Positions 42,869 to 54,379 of a stretch of DNA of 64,000 bases are shown piece by piece (position 1 is the first letter of the stretch; each line of letters begins with the position of its first letter). This DNA comes from Asticcacaulis sp. AC460 (lineage in GTDB: Bacteria; Pseudomonadota; Alphaproteobacteria; Caulobacterales; Caulobacteraceae). The position numbers were made by a program, and so were the translations under genes. The stretch is taken from assembly GCF_000495795.1 (NCBI RefSeq), contig NZ_AWGD01000002.1, forward strand, positions 62,001 to 126,000, in the 5' to 3' direction. The notes under the pieces were generated by a model. That model was not told where the DNA came from. It searched no databases and worked only from the letters and a program-made list of their open reading frames with translations.

Positions 42869-45184
42869 ATGCCTTCGACCTCGTCCGCCGCCCACGGCGC
42901 CCTGTCCCGTCACGCCTTTAAGCTGGCAACCACCACGGCCCTGGCCGCGCTCATGACGTTTGGCGCCATTGCCCCGGCCGCCTTCGCCCAGAATGCACCC
43001 GCCGCCGAATCAACGGCTAACCGTCCGTGGATGAACACCTCCCTCAGCGCTTCCGAACGGACCGCCCTGGTCCTGAAGGAAATGACCCTGCCGGAAAAGC
43101 TGACCCTGGTGTTCGGCTACTTCTCGACCGACAACCAATGGCAGAAGACGCCCGTCAAGAACTACGTCTACCCGGAAAAGGGCATGCCCTTCTCGGCCGG
43201 CTTCGTGCCAGGCATAGACCGTCTCGGAATTCCGGCCCAGTGGCAGACCGACGCCGGCGTCGGCGTCGCCACCCAGACCGGCCCGACCCCGCGCCAGCGC
43301 ACCGCCCTGCCCTCGGGCATCGCCACCGCGGCCTCGTGGAACCCGAAGAACGCCTTCGCCGGCGGCGCCATGATCGGCAACGAAGCCTTCCTGTCAGGCT
43401 TCAACGTGCAACTGGCCGGCGGCATGAACCTGATGCGCGACGCGCGCAACGGCCGCAACTTCGAATACGGCGGTGAAGATCCCCTCCTGGCCGGCGTCAT
43501 CACCGGCAATGCCATGAAGGGCATCCAGTCGAATAATGTCATCACCACGATGAAGCACTACGCCTTCAACGGCCAGGAAACCAACCGCTTCACCATGGAC
43601 CACAAGATCGACGACCAGGCCGGCCGTCAATCGGACCTGCTGGCCTTCCAGATCGCCTATGAAATCGGCGATCCGGGCTCGGTCATGTGCTCCTACAACC
43701 GCGTCAACGGTTTTTACGCCTGCGAAAGCCAGTACCTGCTGAACGAAGTCCTGAAGCAGGACTGGGGCTTCAAGGGCTATGTCATGTCGGACTGGGGCGC
43801 CACCCACTCGACCATCCCGGCCGCCAATCAGGGCCTGGACCAGCAGTCGGGCTGGGCCTTCGACCGCTCCAACTATTTCGAAGGCGCTCTGCGCGAAGCC
43901 GTCAACAACGGCTATGTCAGCCAAGCCCGCATCGACGACATGGCCGGCCGCGTCCTGTGGGCCATGTTCGACAACGGCCTGTTCGACAACGTCGCCAAGG
44001 GTGATCAGGCCGACAAGATCGACTTCGCCGCCCACGCCGTCATCACCCGCACCGGCGCTGAAGAAGGCATCGTCCTGCTGAAGAACACGGGCGGCGTCCT
44101 GCCCCTGGCCAAGACCGCCAAATCGATCGTCGTCATCGGCGCCCATGCCGATGTCGGCGTGCTGTCGGGCGGCGGTTCTTCCCAGGTCTATCCGGTCGGC
44201 CTGTCGCCGGTGGCCGATGAGTTCGGCAAGGGCTTCCCGGGTCCCAAGACCTGGTATCCGTCGTCGCCGATGAAGGGCATCCAGGCCCGCACCAAGGCCA
44301 GTGTCACCTATCTCGACGGCAAGGACGTCAACGCCGCCGCCGCCGCAGCTGCAAAGGCCGACGTCGTCGTCGTCTTCGCCGAGCAGTGGACGGGCGAGTC
44401 GATCGACGCGCCGGACCTGAACCTGCCGGACGGCCAGGACGCCCTGATTGCCGCGGTGGCCAAAGCCAATCCGAAGACCGTAGTCGTGCTGGAAACCGGC
44501 GGCCCGGTGGTGATGCCGTGGGTCGACAATGTCGCTGCCGTGCTGGAAGCCTGGTATCCGGGCACGTCGGGCGGTGAAGCCATCGCCCGCGTCCTGACCG
44601 GCGAAGTCAATCCGTCGGGCCACCTGCCGGCCACCTTCCCGGCCTCGCTGGACCAGACCCCGCGTCCGATCATGGAAGGCGATCCGAAGCTGGACAACGA
44701 CAGCCACCCGCACAGCGATTACAATATCGACGGCGCGGCGATCGGCTACAAGTGGTTCGACAAGCGCGGCGCCAAGCCGCTGTTCGCCTTCGGCCATGGC
44801 CTGAGCTACACGACCTTCCAGCTGTCGGGCCTGTCGGCTCAGGCTTCGGGCAAGTCGCTGACCGCCAGCTTTACCATCAAGAACACGGGTAAGACCGCCG
44901 GCGCCGAAGTCGGCCAGGTCTATGTCTCTCCGGTCGGCGATGCCGGCTGGGAAGCCCCCAAGCGCCTGGCGGGTTTCGAGAAGATCACGCTGAAGCCGGG
45001 CAAGTCGGGTAAGGCGACGGTGACGGTCGATCCGCGTTTGCTGGCCACCTTCGATTCGGCCAGCAAGACCTGGAACATCAAGGCGGGTGACTACAAGGTG
45101 ATCCTGGCGACCTCGGCCACCGAGCCGGTGTCGGAAGTGATCGTCCACCTGGACGCCCAGACCCTGAACGTCAAGGGCCAGTAA
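42869..45184 (+). CDS. Secreted GH3 beta-glucosidase
   Basis: A 771-residue exported glycoside hydrolase. ATG 42869 follows GGGAG and opens a long signal peptide ending APAAFAQ. The GH3 barrel has LTLVFGYFSTDNQWQ, WQTDAGVGVATQ, FEYGGEDPLLAG, TTMKHYAFNGQETNR and the nucleophile block FKGYVMSDWGAT (D308). The second domain shows SIVVIGAHADVGVLSGGGSS, VVVFAEQWTGESIDAPDLNLP and FPGTSGGEA-like WYPGTSGGEAIARVL. A C-terminal FnIII-like domain ends with the usual AGFEKITLKPGKSG block. Likely substrates are beta-glucosides or xylosides from plant polymers. It is monocistronic, with its own promoter and terminator. Confidence 0.93.
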   Translation: MPSTSSAAHGALSRHAFKLATTTALAALMTFGAIAPAAFAQNAPAAESTANRPWMNTSLSASERTALVLKEMTLPEKLTLVFGYFSTDNQWQKTPVKNYVYPEKGMPFSAGFVPGIDRLGIPAQWQTDAGVGVATQTGPTPRQRTALPSGIATAASWNPKNAFAGGAMIGNEAFLSGFNVQLAGGMNLMRDARNGRNFEYGGEDPLLAGVITGNAMKGIQSNNVITTMKHYAFNGQETNRFTMDHKIDDQAGRQSDLLAFQIAYEIGDPGSVMCSYNRVNGFYACESQYLLNEVLKQDWGFKGYVMSDWGATHSTIPAANQGLDQQSGWAFDRSNYFEGALREAVNNGYVSQARIDDMAGRVLWAMFDNGLFDNVAKGDQADKIDFAAHAVITRTGAEEGIVLLKNTGGVLPLAKTAKSIVVIGAHADVGVLSGGGSSQVYPVGLSPVADEFGKGFPGPKTWYPSSPMKGIQARTKASVTYLDGKDVNAAAAAAAKADVVVVFAEQWTGESIDAPDLNLPDGQDALIAAVAKANPKTVVVLETGGPVVMPWVDNVAAVLEAWYPGTSGGEAIARVLTGEVNPSGHLPATFPASLDQTPRPIMEGDPKLDNDSHPHSDYNIDGAAIGYKWFDKRGAKPLFAFGHGLSYTTFQLSGLSAQASGKSLTASFTIKNTGKTAGAEVGQVYVSPVGDAGWEAPKRLAGFEKITLKPGKSGKATVTVDPRLLATFDSASKTWNIKAGDYKVILATSATEPVSEVIVHLDAQTLNVKGQ

Positions 45185-45205
45185 GGGTTTCAAAACCTGA
45201 ACACG

Positions 45206-45240
45206 AAAGCCGCCAGGTTCATCGCCTGGCGGCTTTTATT
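45206..45240 (+). terminator. Rho-independent terminator of the GH3 gene
   Basis: A perfect 12-bp stem AAAGCCGCCAGG / CCTGGCGGCTTT with a seven-base loop, followed by TATTTTGC, lies 22 bp after the GH3 stop codon. Confidence 0.85.
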
Positions 45241-45247
45241 TTGCGTT

Positions 45248-48641
<3,394 letters not shown>

Positions 48642-49574
48642 TTAATGATCGTGGCCGGCGCCGGACTTTTCGATGTCCGCGCGAATGACGAAGGAACCCT
48701 TGGTGACATAGGTTTCGCCGGCTTGCAGCCCGTCGATGACCTCGATCCATTCCGGCGTCCGCCGGCCCAGGGTCAGTTTGCGCGCCGTATAGACATCGCC
48801 GCTGCGGACAAAGACGACCTCGCCGCCTTCAAGGCGTTGCACAGCCTCGGTACGCACCGCCAGGGGGACGCCCTGTTCGCCGGTGAGCACGCTGCCCTCG
48901 ATGCCGAGGCCGGGCCGGAAGGCGCCGCCGGCATTGCCCGGCAGGTGGATGTGGGCCATCACCGTCTGGGTTGCCGGATCGGTGCTGGGCAGGATGGTCT
49001 CGACCTTGGCGGTCAGTTGCACCGACTTGTCCAGGCTGCGCACCTCGACCGTCTGGCCGACGCGGACCTTTTCGGCATCGCGCGGGAACAGGAAGAACTC
49101 GGCGTGCAGCGCCGTCGGATCGGCGATGACATAGAGCGGATTTTCATAGGCCACGCCGCCGACATTGGCGTTCTTTTCGACGATGATGCCCGAGATCGGC
49201 GCCGGGATGGCGTAGGTCTGCAGGCTTTCGCTCGATTCGACCCGAGCCAGGACCTGGCCCTTTCGCACCGCCTGGCCCAGCTCGGCGGTCATGGCCATGA
49301 TCCGGCCGGAATACCAGGCGCGGACCTCGCTCTTGCCTTCGGGCGTGGTCTCTATCCGGCCCGACAGGTCCAGCCGGTCGGTCAGGGTGGCGGCGCCCGC
49401 CTCTTCGACCTGGATGCCGGCGGCCTGGGCGGCGGCGACAGTGATGGTCGTTGAGTCTTCGGCGTGTTCGCTGGCTTCCTCATGACCATGTTCGTCTTCA
49501 TGCTTTTCGGGCGCGGGCTTGGCGCAGGCGGCCAGCAGGGCCAGGCTGCCCAGGATGAAATGGCGGCGGATCAT
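48642..49574 (-). CDS. czcB: CzcB-type periplasmic adaptor lipoprotein
   Basis: Membrane fusion protein linking the RND pump to the outer-membrane channel. 310 residues. Lipobox LLAAC near residue 17, then a His/Glu-rich stretch (KHEDEHGHEEASEHAED) that can bind metal, then barrel-sandwich blocks SGRIMAMTAELGQAVRKGQVLARVES and APISGIIVEKNANVGG, a beta-barrel with RVGQTVEVRSLD and a terminal GHDH. ATG 49574 overlaps the stop of the upstream channel gene (ATGA). The extension to 49604 is not needed. Confidence 0.9.
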   Translation of the reverse strand: MIRRHFILGSLALLAACAKPAPEKHEDEHGHEEASEHAEDSTTITVAAAQAAGIQVEEAGAATLTDRLDLSGRIETTPEGKSEVRAWYSGRIMAMTAELGQAVRKGQVLARVESSESLQTYAIPAPISGIIVEKNANVGGVAYENPLYVIADPTALHAEFFLFPRDAEKVRVGQTVEVRSLDKSVQLTAKVETILPSTDPATQTVMAHIHLPGNAGGAFRPGLGIEGSVLTGEQGVPLAVRTEAVQRLEGGEVVFVRSGDVYTARKLTLGRRTPEWIEVIDGLQAGETYVTKGSFVIRADIEKSGAGHDH

Positions 49575-50839
49575 TGGCCCACCTCCGGCAGCAAAGCCAC
49601 CCACTGGCCACTGAGGCGTTCTCGTCGGGCGCGTTCGAGCTGGAAAGCCTTCAGCACCTCCAGCCGGCGGGTCCTGGCGGCCATCAGCACCTCCTGGGCG
49701 CCCATGACGTCGCGATAGCTGAAACCGCCGCGGGCAAACCCTTCACGCACCTGGGCGACCGCGCGTTCGGCCTGGGGGATGACCTGGCTGTCGATGCGGC
49801 GGACCTCGGCGGCATGGTTGACCAGGCGGATCGTGCTGGCGGCGATCTCACGGTCGCGGATGCGGCCGGCGGCTTCGAGATCGATCGCAGCCCCCTGCGC
49901 CTCGGCCTGGGCCCGTTCGATGGCGCCTTGGTTGGTGTTGTAGCGGCCCAGCGGAATCGAGCCGCCGACCACGAAGGCAAAGGCATTGTCCGCCTGATAG
50001 TGACGGATGCCGGCCTGCAGGGTCGGGTCCTGGACGCTGCGCGACGTCTCCACCGCGATCTCGGCCGAAGCCGTGCGCTGCTGGGCGCGCAACAGGAAAA
50101 GGTCGGGGGTTTCCATCACGACCGGTTCGGCCCCGGCCGCACTGAGATCCTCCAGCCAGGCCGGGGCGAGCTCAAAATCGGCACCCCCGCCCCAATAGGC
50201 GGCCAGTTGCAGCTTCAGTTGCTGCGCCTTCGCCTTGGCCTGGTCGCGGGCGATTTCGGCATTGGCGACATCGGCATCGGCCAGGGAACCGGCAAACAGC
50301 GGATCGCGCGCCGCGGCGACGCGGCGGCCGATTTCGGCCTGGGCGGCACGGGCCAGGGTCAGGCGTTCTTCGGCCAGGGTAACTTCGGTCTCGGCGACAG
50401 TGGCCTCGATCCACAGGGTGTGGACCTCACCCATCAGGTTCCAGGCCCGCACCTGTCCCTGGGCGGTCACCAGATCGCGCTGGGCCGAGGCCGAGGCGAT
50501 ACGGGCGTCGCGCTTGCCGCCGCGTTCCAGGGTCTGCTGGTAGGTGACGGTGGTTTCCATGCGGTCGATACCGCTATAGGCGCCCGAGCCCAGGGCGTCC
50601 TCGACATCGACGCCGATGGCGGGATTCAGCCGGGCTCCGGCCTGGCGGACACCGGCATCGGCGGCGCGCCGGCGCTGGTAGGTGGCGTCCGCGGCGGGAT
50701 CGGCCTGGGCTGCGCGGGTCAGGGCCATGGACAGCGGCAGGGTCTCGGCCAGGGCCGGAACAGCCATGAGCAAGCTTAGCCCGGCGGCCTGCCAGGCGAT
50801 GGTTTTGGCGCACCTGTGGCGCACTTTGAAGGAGATCAT
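49571..50839 (-). CDS. czcC: CzcC-type outer membrane efflux channel (TolC superfamily)
   Basis: A 422-residue exported channel protein with a signal peptide ending VPALAE. The long helical OEP repeats are typical: LSMALTRAAQADPAADATYQRRRAADAGVRQAGARLNP-type heptads, RDLVTAQGQVRAWNLMGEVHTLWIEATVAE, and VGGSIPLGRYNTNQGAIERAQAEA in the second half. ATG 50839 has GAGG upstream. It follows the His-rich small protein gene by 57 bp and is coupled to czcB, completing a CzcI-C-B-A order. Confidence 0.9.
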   Translation of the reverse strand: MISFKVRHRCAKTIAWQAAGLSLLMAVPALAETLPLSMALTRAAQADPAADATYQRRRAADAGVRQAGARLNPAIGVDVEDALGSGAYSGIDRMETTVTYQQTLERGGKRDARIASASAQRDLVTAQGQVRAWNLMGEVHTLWIEATVAETEVTLAEERLTLARAAQAEIGRRVAAARDPLFAGSLADADVANAEIARDQAKAKAQQLKLQLAAYWGGGADFELAPAWLEDLSAAGAEPVVMETPDLFLLRAQQRTASAEIAVETSRSVQDPTLQAGIRHYQADNAFAFVVGGSIPLGRYNTNQGAIERAQAEAQGAAIDLEAAGRIRDREIAASTIRLVNHAAEVRRIDSQVIPQAERAVAQVREGFARGGFSYRDVMGAQEVLMAARTRRLEVLKAFQLERARRERLSGQWVALLPEVGQ

Positions 50840-50896
50840 AAGTCCTCGCGAAATGTCTGAACGCGCCGGAGGGCGGCGCACCCCGTCGATGACGGG

Positions 50897-51283
50897 TCAG
50901 ACTCGCGGAGGCTGGTCGGGTGTGGGCGCGTTCAGGCCGGCGGGCACGGCGGTCGTGCCGGGCTTCAGGGTCAGCAGGGCAAAGGCGGCAACACCCTGCG
51001 TCTGAAGGTTTTGCGGCAAGGGCGCCGTCGGCATTTCCCCGGCCTGATGGTGGTGATGATGAGGGGCCGAACCGTCGCGGTCGCTCTCGCAGTGATCCTG
51101 GCCATCGCCACAGGTCAGGAGCCCATGGTCGTGGCCCAGTTGCACCTCGCCCTGGACCAGATGCTGCAGATTCACGGCTGTGTTTTGCGCCTGCACCAGG
51201 CCGACATTCAGCGCTGCCGCCATGCACAGCAGGGCGCAGAAAACCGTCAGGCGCGAACAAAATCTGGACAGGGCCGTTTCCAT
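50897..51283 (-). CDS. Small His-rich exported protein, CzcI-like position
   Basis: A 128-residue protein with a signal peptide (LTVFCALLCMAAALNVGLVQAQ). The mature part has GHDHGLLTCGDGQDHCESD and a HHHHHQAGE run, suggesting metal binding in the periplasm. It is the first gene before czcC, the place CzcI holds in the Cupriavidus czcICBA operon, but sequence similarity to CzcI cannot be claimed from reading alone. No good ribosome site is seen before the ATG at 51283; GTG 51292 is an alternative start. A metal-chaperone or sensing role is inference. Confidence 0.68.
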   Translation of the reverse strand: METALSRFCSRLTVFCALLCMAAALNVGLVQAQNTAVNLQHLVQGEVQLGHDHGLLTCGDGQDHCESDRDGSAPHHHHHQAGEMPTAPLPQNLQTQGVAAFALLTLKPGTTAVPAGLNAPTPDQPPRV

Positions 51284-51348
51284 GGAGGTCACAGTGTCCG
51301 GGAATTCGGCATCGCCGTCAACCTTCGGGTTGTGCTACCGATCGCCAC

Positions 51349-51777
51349 ATGAGATTCGAAATCATCACCGAACCGTCCCGCATCGACTTCGACCGGGTCT
51401 ACGCCTTTATCAACGGCCAGTCCTACTGGGCCCAGGGCATTCCGCGCGAGCTGTTCGACCGGGCCATGGCCAATTCGCTGTGTTTCGGCGGATGGCTGGG
51501 CGGCGAGCAGATCGCTTTTGCGCGGGTGATTTCGGACTATGCCACCTTTGCCAACCTGGTCGATGTCTATGTCGAACGCGAATTCCGCGGCATGGGCTAT
51601 GCCTCGGCGCTGTTGGAAGGCGTGTTCGCCCATCCGGACCTGCAAGGGTTGCGGCGGTTCATGCTGGCGACCAGTGACGCCCATCATCTGTACGCGAAGT
51701 TCGGCTTCCACGCCCCTGCCCGGCCGGACACGCTGATGGAGCGCTATCACCCGGATATTTACAAGGCCGGGAGCTGA
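51349..51777 (+). CDS. GNAT family N-acetyltransferase
   Basis: A 142-residue acyl-CoA transferase. The GNAT core is visible: WLGGEQIAFARVISDYATFANLVDVYVE (beta strands 2-4), the acetyl-CoA loop VEREFRGMGYASALLEGVF and FMLATSDAHHLYAKFGFHAP (motif B, Tyr general acid region). The start ATG 51349 matches the conserved N-terminus MRFEIITEPSRIDF; a longer in-frame extension upstream is the shadow of the metal operon. It is divergent from the czc operon by 65 bp. Acceptor unknown. Confidence 0.87.
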   Translation: MRFEIITEPSRIDFDRVYAFINGQSYWAQGIPRELFDRAMANSLCFGGWLGGEQIAFARVISDYATFANLVDVYVEREFRGMGYASALLEGVFAHPDLQGLRRFMLATSDAHHLYAKFGFHAPARPDTLMERYHPDIYKAGS

Positions 51778-51786
51778 AATGCCTAC

Positions 51787-51877
51787 TTCCTTCTCCTCCC
51801 TATCGAAGATGGGGAGGTGGCGAGCAAGCGAGGCCCCCTATGGGCCGAAGCGCGTCGAGACGGAGGGGTCCTCTTAC
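51787..51877. repeat. Dispersed GGGGAGG-type repeat (family 2 copy)
   Basis: CTTCTCCTCCCTATCGAAGA then TGGGGAGGTGGCGAGCAAGC, with GGAGGGGTCCTCTTAC at the end, related to the copies at 1645-1700 and 16971-17218. It lies between the convergent GNAT and ferredoxin-NADP reductase genes and touches both stop codons, so it may serve as their shared terminator. Confidence 0.62.
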
Positions 51878-52681
51878 TTACTCAGCCGCCGCTGTCGCAC
51901 GCGACGGCGTCTGATCGGCAAAGGCCTTTTCGACGACGAACTGGCCGCGCTTGGCGTTGGAGCCTTCCTCGAAGCCCAGGCCTTCCAGCAACGCCGCCAG
52001 GTCCTTCAACATGGCCGTACTGCCGCAGACCATGACGCGATCCTGCGCCGGGTCCAGCTTAGCCAGGCCCAGGCTGTCGTAGAAGGCATCGGACACCAGG
52101 TGATCGGGAATCCGGCCCTGGCGTTCGAACGGCTCGCGGGTGACGGTCGGCACGTAGACCAGTTGGCCCTGCGCCAACTCGCCGATATATTCGTCGTTCT
52201 GGATCTGCGAGGTAAAGAAGTCGCGATAGGCCAGTTCTGCGATATTGCGCACGCCGTGGATCAGCACGACCTTCTCGAAACGCTCATAGGCGTCCGGCTC
52301 CTGGACGATGCCCATGAAGGCGGCCAACCCGGTGCCGGTGGCCAGCAGGTACAGGTTACGGCCGGAATCCAGGTTATCCAGCAACAGGGTCCCCGTCGGC
52401 TTGTGACCGACCAGGATTTCGTCACCCGGCTTGATGTGTTGCAGGCGCGAGGTCAGCGGGCCGTTCTCGACCACGATCGACAGGAATTCCAGGTGCTCGG
52501 CATAGGCCGGCGAGGCGATCGAATAGGCGCGAAGCAGCGGCCGGTTGTCGACCTCCAGGCCGATCATCACGAACATGCCGCTGTCAAAACGGAATCCCGT
52601 GTCCCGCGTGGTGCGGAAACTGAACAGATTGTCCGTCCAGCGATGAACGTTCAGCACGGTCTCGCGGTTGAACTTGGCCAT
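51878..52681 (-). CDS. fpr: Ferredoxin--NADP reductase
   Basis: FAD enzyme moving electrons between NADPH and ferredoxin or flavodoxin. The 267-residue product has the FAD block RPLLRAYSIASPAY, the NADP-binding LLATGTGLAAFMGIVQEP, VVLIHGVRN and a C-terminal RVMVCGSTAMLKDLAALLEGLGFEEGSNAKRGQFVVEKAF, which marks the bacterial plant-type Fpr subclass. GGAG lies six bases before ATG 52681. A short C-terminal tail (PSRATAAAE) extends past the usual family end. The 156-bp gap upstream holds no recognised feature. Confidence 0.93.
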   Translation of the reverse strand: MAKFNRETVLNVHRWTDNLFSFRTTRDTGFRFDSGMFVMIGLEVDNRPLLRAYSIASPAYAEHLEFLSIVVENGPLTSRLQHIKPGDEILVGHKPTGTLLLDNLDSGRNLYLLATGTGLAAFMGIVQEPDAYERFEKVVLIHGVRNIAELAYRDFFTSQIQNDEYIGELAQGQLVYVPTVTREPFERQGRIPDHLVSDAFYDSLGLAKLDPAQDRVMVCGSTAMLKDLAALLEGLGFEEGSNAKRGQFVVEKAFADQTPSRATAAAE

Positions 52682-52837
52682 AAAAAACTCCAGGGGCAGG
52701 CAGACGAAAGCCCGTCATATTGCAGTGCAAATAGGTTTCAGCCCCTTTTTCGTCAAGCTAATTCCCCTGTATGGCCGGGTTAGTCCTGCTCACTTCAGGT
52801 CGAGATCGGCCAATGCACGGCGCATACGAACACACCG

Positions 52838-54379
52838 CTACTTTATCTCATAGTTCAGCACCGCCATGCCCCAGCCCGGCAAGGGCGCATCGGCTTCCAC
52901 CTTGGGCAGATCGGAAATTTCCGCATTGAGTTGGTTGGCCAGGTTGGCCGCGAAATAATCCGCCCCCGTCTCCGTATCCCAGCCCGGCTCGTAGGTCACC
53001 TCGACCCCCTTGGACTTGACCGGCGACGAGGCGATGAAGTCTTCCAGGTTGGCGCCCGGCGGCGCCACAATGGCCAGAAGCTGCGACGCGCCATAGGGCG
53101 GCTGGGCCTGGATCTGGAAGGGCTGGGTTTCGTCCGGGAAGGTCACCGGACTGTTGGCGACGATGAAACCGCGACCGGCATCCGAAGCAAAGGCGTTCGG
53201 AAAGACCTGAACCACCTGGAAGCCGGAATTGCGATCGATCAGGATCAGCCGTCCCGCGACAGGCGAGGTCACCTTCAACCGGATACGCTGGCCGGCCTTC
53301 AGCGAGGTCAGACCGCAGGCGCCGCCTTCGGCCGCTTCGCAGATCTCGACCTTGATGCGGCCTTTCGCGGGCGCCAGTTGTTCCTGAAGGGCGGAAAACC
53401 CCGCCGCCTCCTTCGGCGCTTCATTGGCGCCGGTCATGGGCCGCGCCGCTGCCGCGGCGGGCGCCACCGAACGGATCCAGGCGCCATAGGCCGAAACGCG
53501 GGTATAGACGCCGGGCTCTCCGGCAATCCCGCAGGGCGACGGCCCCCAGCTGACCACACCGATCTGGTACGGCCGGCGCGCCCCGTCATAGGCCATTAGC
53601 GGCCCGCCGGAATCGCCACCGCAGGCGTCGCCGATCGCTTGGCTGGCGGCGGCCTTGATCCAGCCGACGCAGATCTGGCGCGGCCCGATGACCCCGCCCG
53701 TGCCCTTGCGGCCTTCGGAGCAGATGCCGGCATCGACGATCGGCATAAAGGCTTCCAGCAACCGGCCGGCCCGGGCGGCGAACTGCAGACCATCGCGGGC
53801 GCGAAACATTTCGGTGGTTTCCGTCTCGGTCGTCCCCAGCCCCGCCACGGCGGTCAGGCCGCTGTCGGGGTCGGTGTCGGCGTTCAGCGACAAAGCCGAC
53901 ACCGGTCCGGTCCAATCGCGGTCGATCTGGATAATGGCGATGTCGTTGTCATACGATGGGCGGCCCGTCGTCTGCTGCAGTTCTTCCTCGCAGTCGGCAT
54001 CGGGATGGGCGGTGACCTTGACGGCGCGATAGGGTTTGGCTTCCGGCGTTTTGGTCAGGTCGACCAGGCCGGGAAACAGCATCAGGTTGGCCGCCGGTTT
54101 CAAAGCCACGGCGCAGTGTTTCGCCAAGGCCGGCGCATAGGTTTCGACGCAGTGCGCCGCCGTCAGGGCATGGCGTTTGGAGATCATGGTGGCGCCGCAG
54201 ATGATGGCCACCGAGCCATCCGGCCGCTTGATGCCCATGGCGGCATAGCCCGGCCAGCGCAGCGGATCGGCGATCTGGCCGCCGACCACCTTGGCGGCGG
54301 GCGGCGGAGTCGAGACGCGGGCGGCGGCGGCGGGGAAAGGCGTAGCCAGGACGGCCAGGATCAACAGCCAGATCTTCAT
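52838..54379 (-). CDS. Secreted trypsin-like serine protease with DUF4384-like C-terminal domain
   Basis: A 513-residue exported S1 protease, last of a three-protease operon. Signal peptide MKIWLLILAVLATPFPAAAA. Catalytic triad: H76 in LTAAHC, D146 in YDNDIAI, S257 in DACGGDSGGP. D251, six before the Ser, sits at the trypsin Asp189 position, predicting cleavage after Arg/Lys. The propeptide-like boundary KVVGGQIAD suggests activation by cleavage at residue 30. Residues about 340-450 resemble the DUF4384 beta domain (LKAGQRIRLKVTSPVAGRLI, VVQVFPNAF, PPYGASQLLAIVAPPG) often attached to caspase-like proteins. The start overlaps the caspase gene stop by ATGA. The upstream frame extension to 54553 is a shadow and excluded. 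Confidence 0.88.
   Translation of the reverse strand: MKIWLLILAVLATPFPAAAARVSTPPPAAKVVGGQIADPLRWPGYAAMGIKRPDGSVAIICGATMISKRHALTAAHCVETYAPALAKHCAVALKPAANLMLFPGLVDLTKTPEAKPYRAVKVTAHPDADCEEELQQTTGRPSYDNDIAIIQIDRDWTGPVSALSLNADTDPDSGLTAVAGLGTTETETTEMFRARDGLQFAARAGRLLEAFMPIVDAGICSEGRKGTGGVIGPRQICVGWIKAAASQAIGDACGGDSGGPLMAYDGARRPYQIGVVSWGPSPCGIAGEPGVYTRVSAYGAWIRSVAPAAAAARPMTGANEAPKEAAGFSALQEQLAPAKGRIKVEICEAAEGGACGLTSLKAGQRIRLKVTSPVAGRLILIDRNSGFQVVQVFPNAFASDAGRGFIVANSPVTFPDETQPFQIQAQPPYGASQLLAIVAPPGANLEDFIASSPVKSKGVEVTYEPGWDTETGADYFAANLANQLNAEISDLPKVEADAPLPGWGMAVLNYEIK

Noticed and set aside
43394-45193. 599-residue open frame opposite the GH3 gene
   Set aside because: It mirrors the GH3 coding frame and shows no signal peptide or family motif; the GH3 motifs on the other strand are strong.
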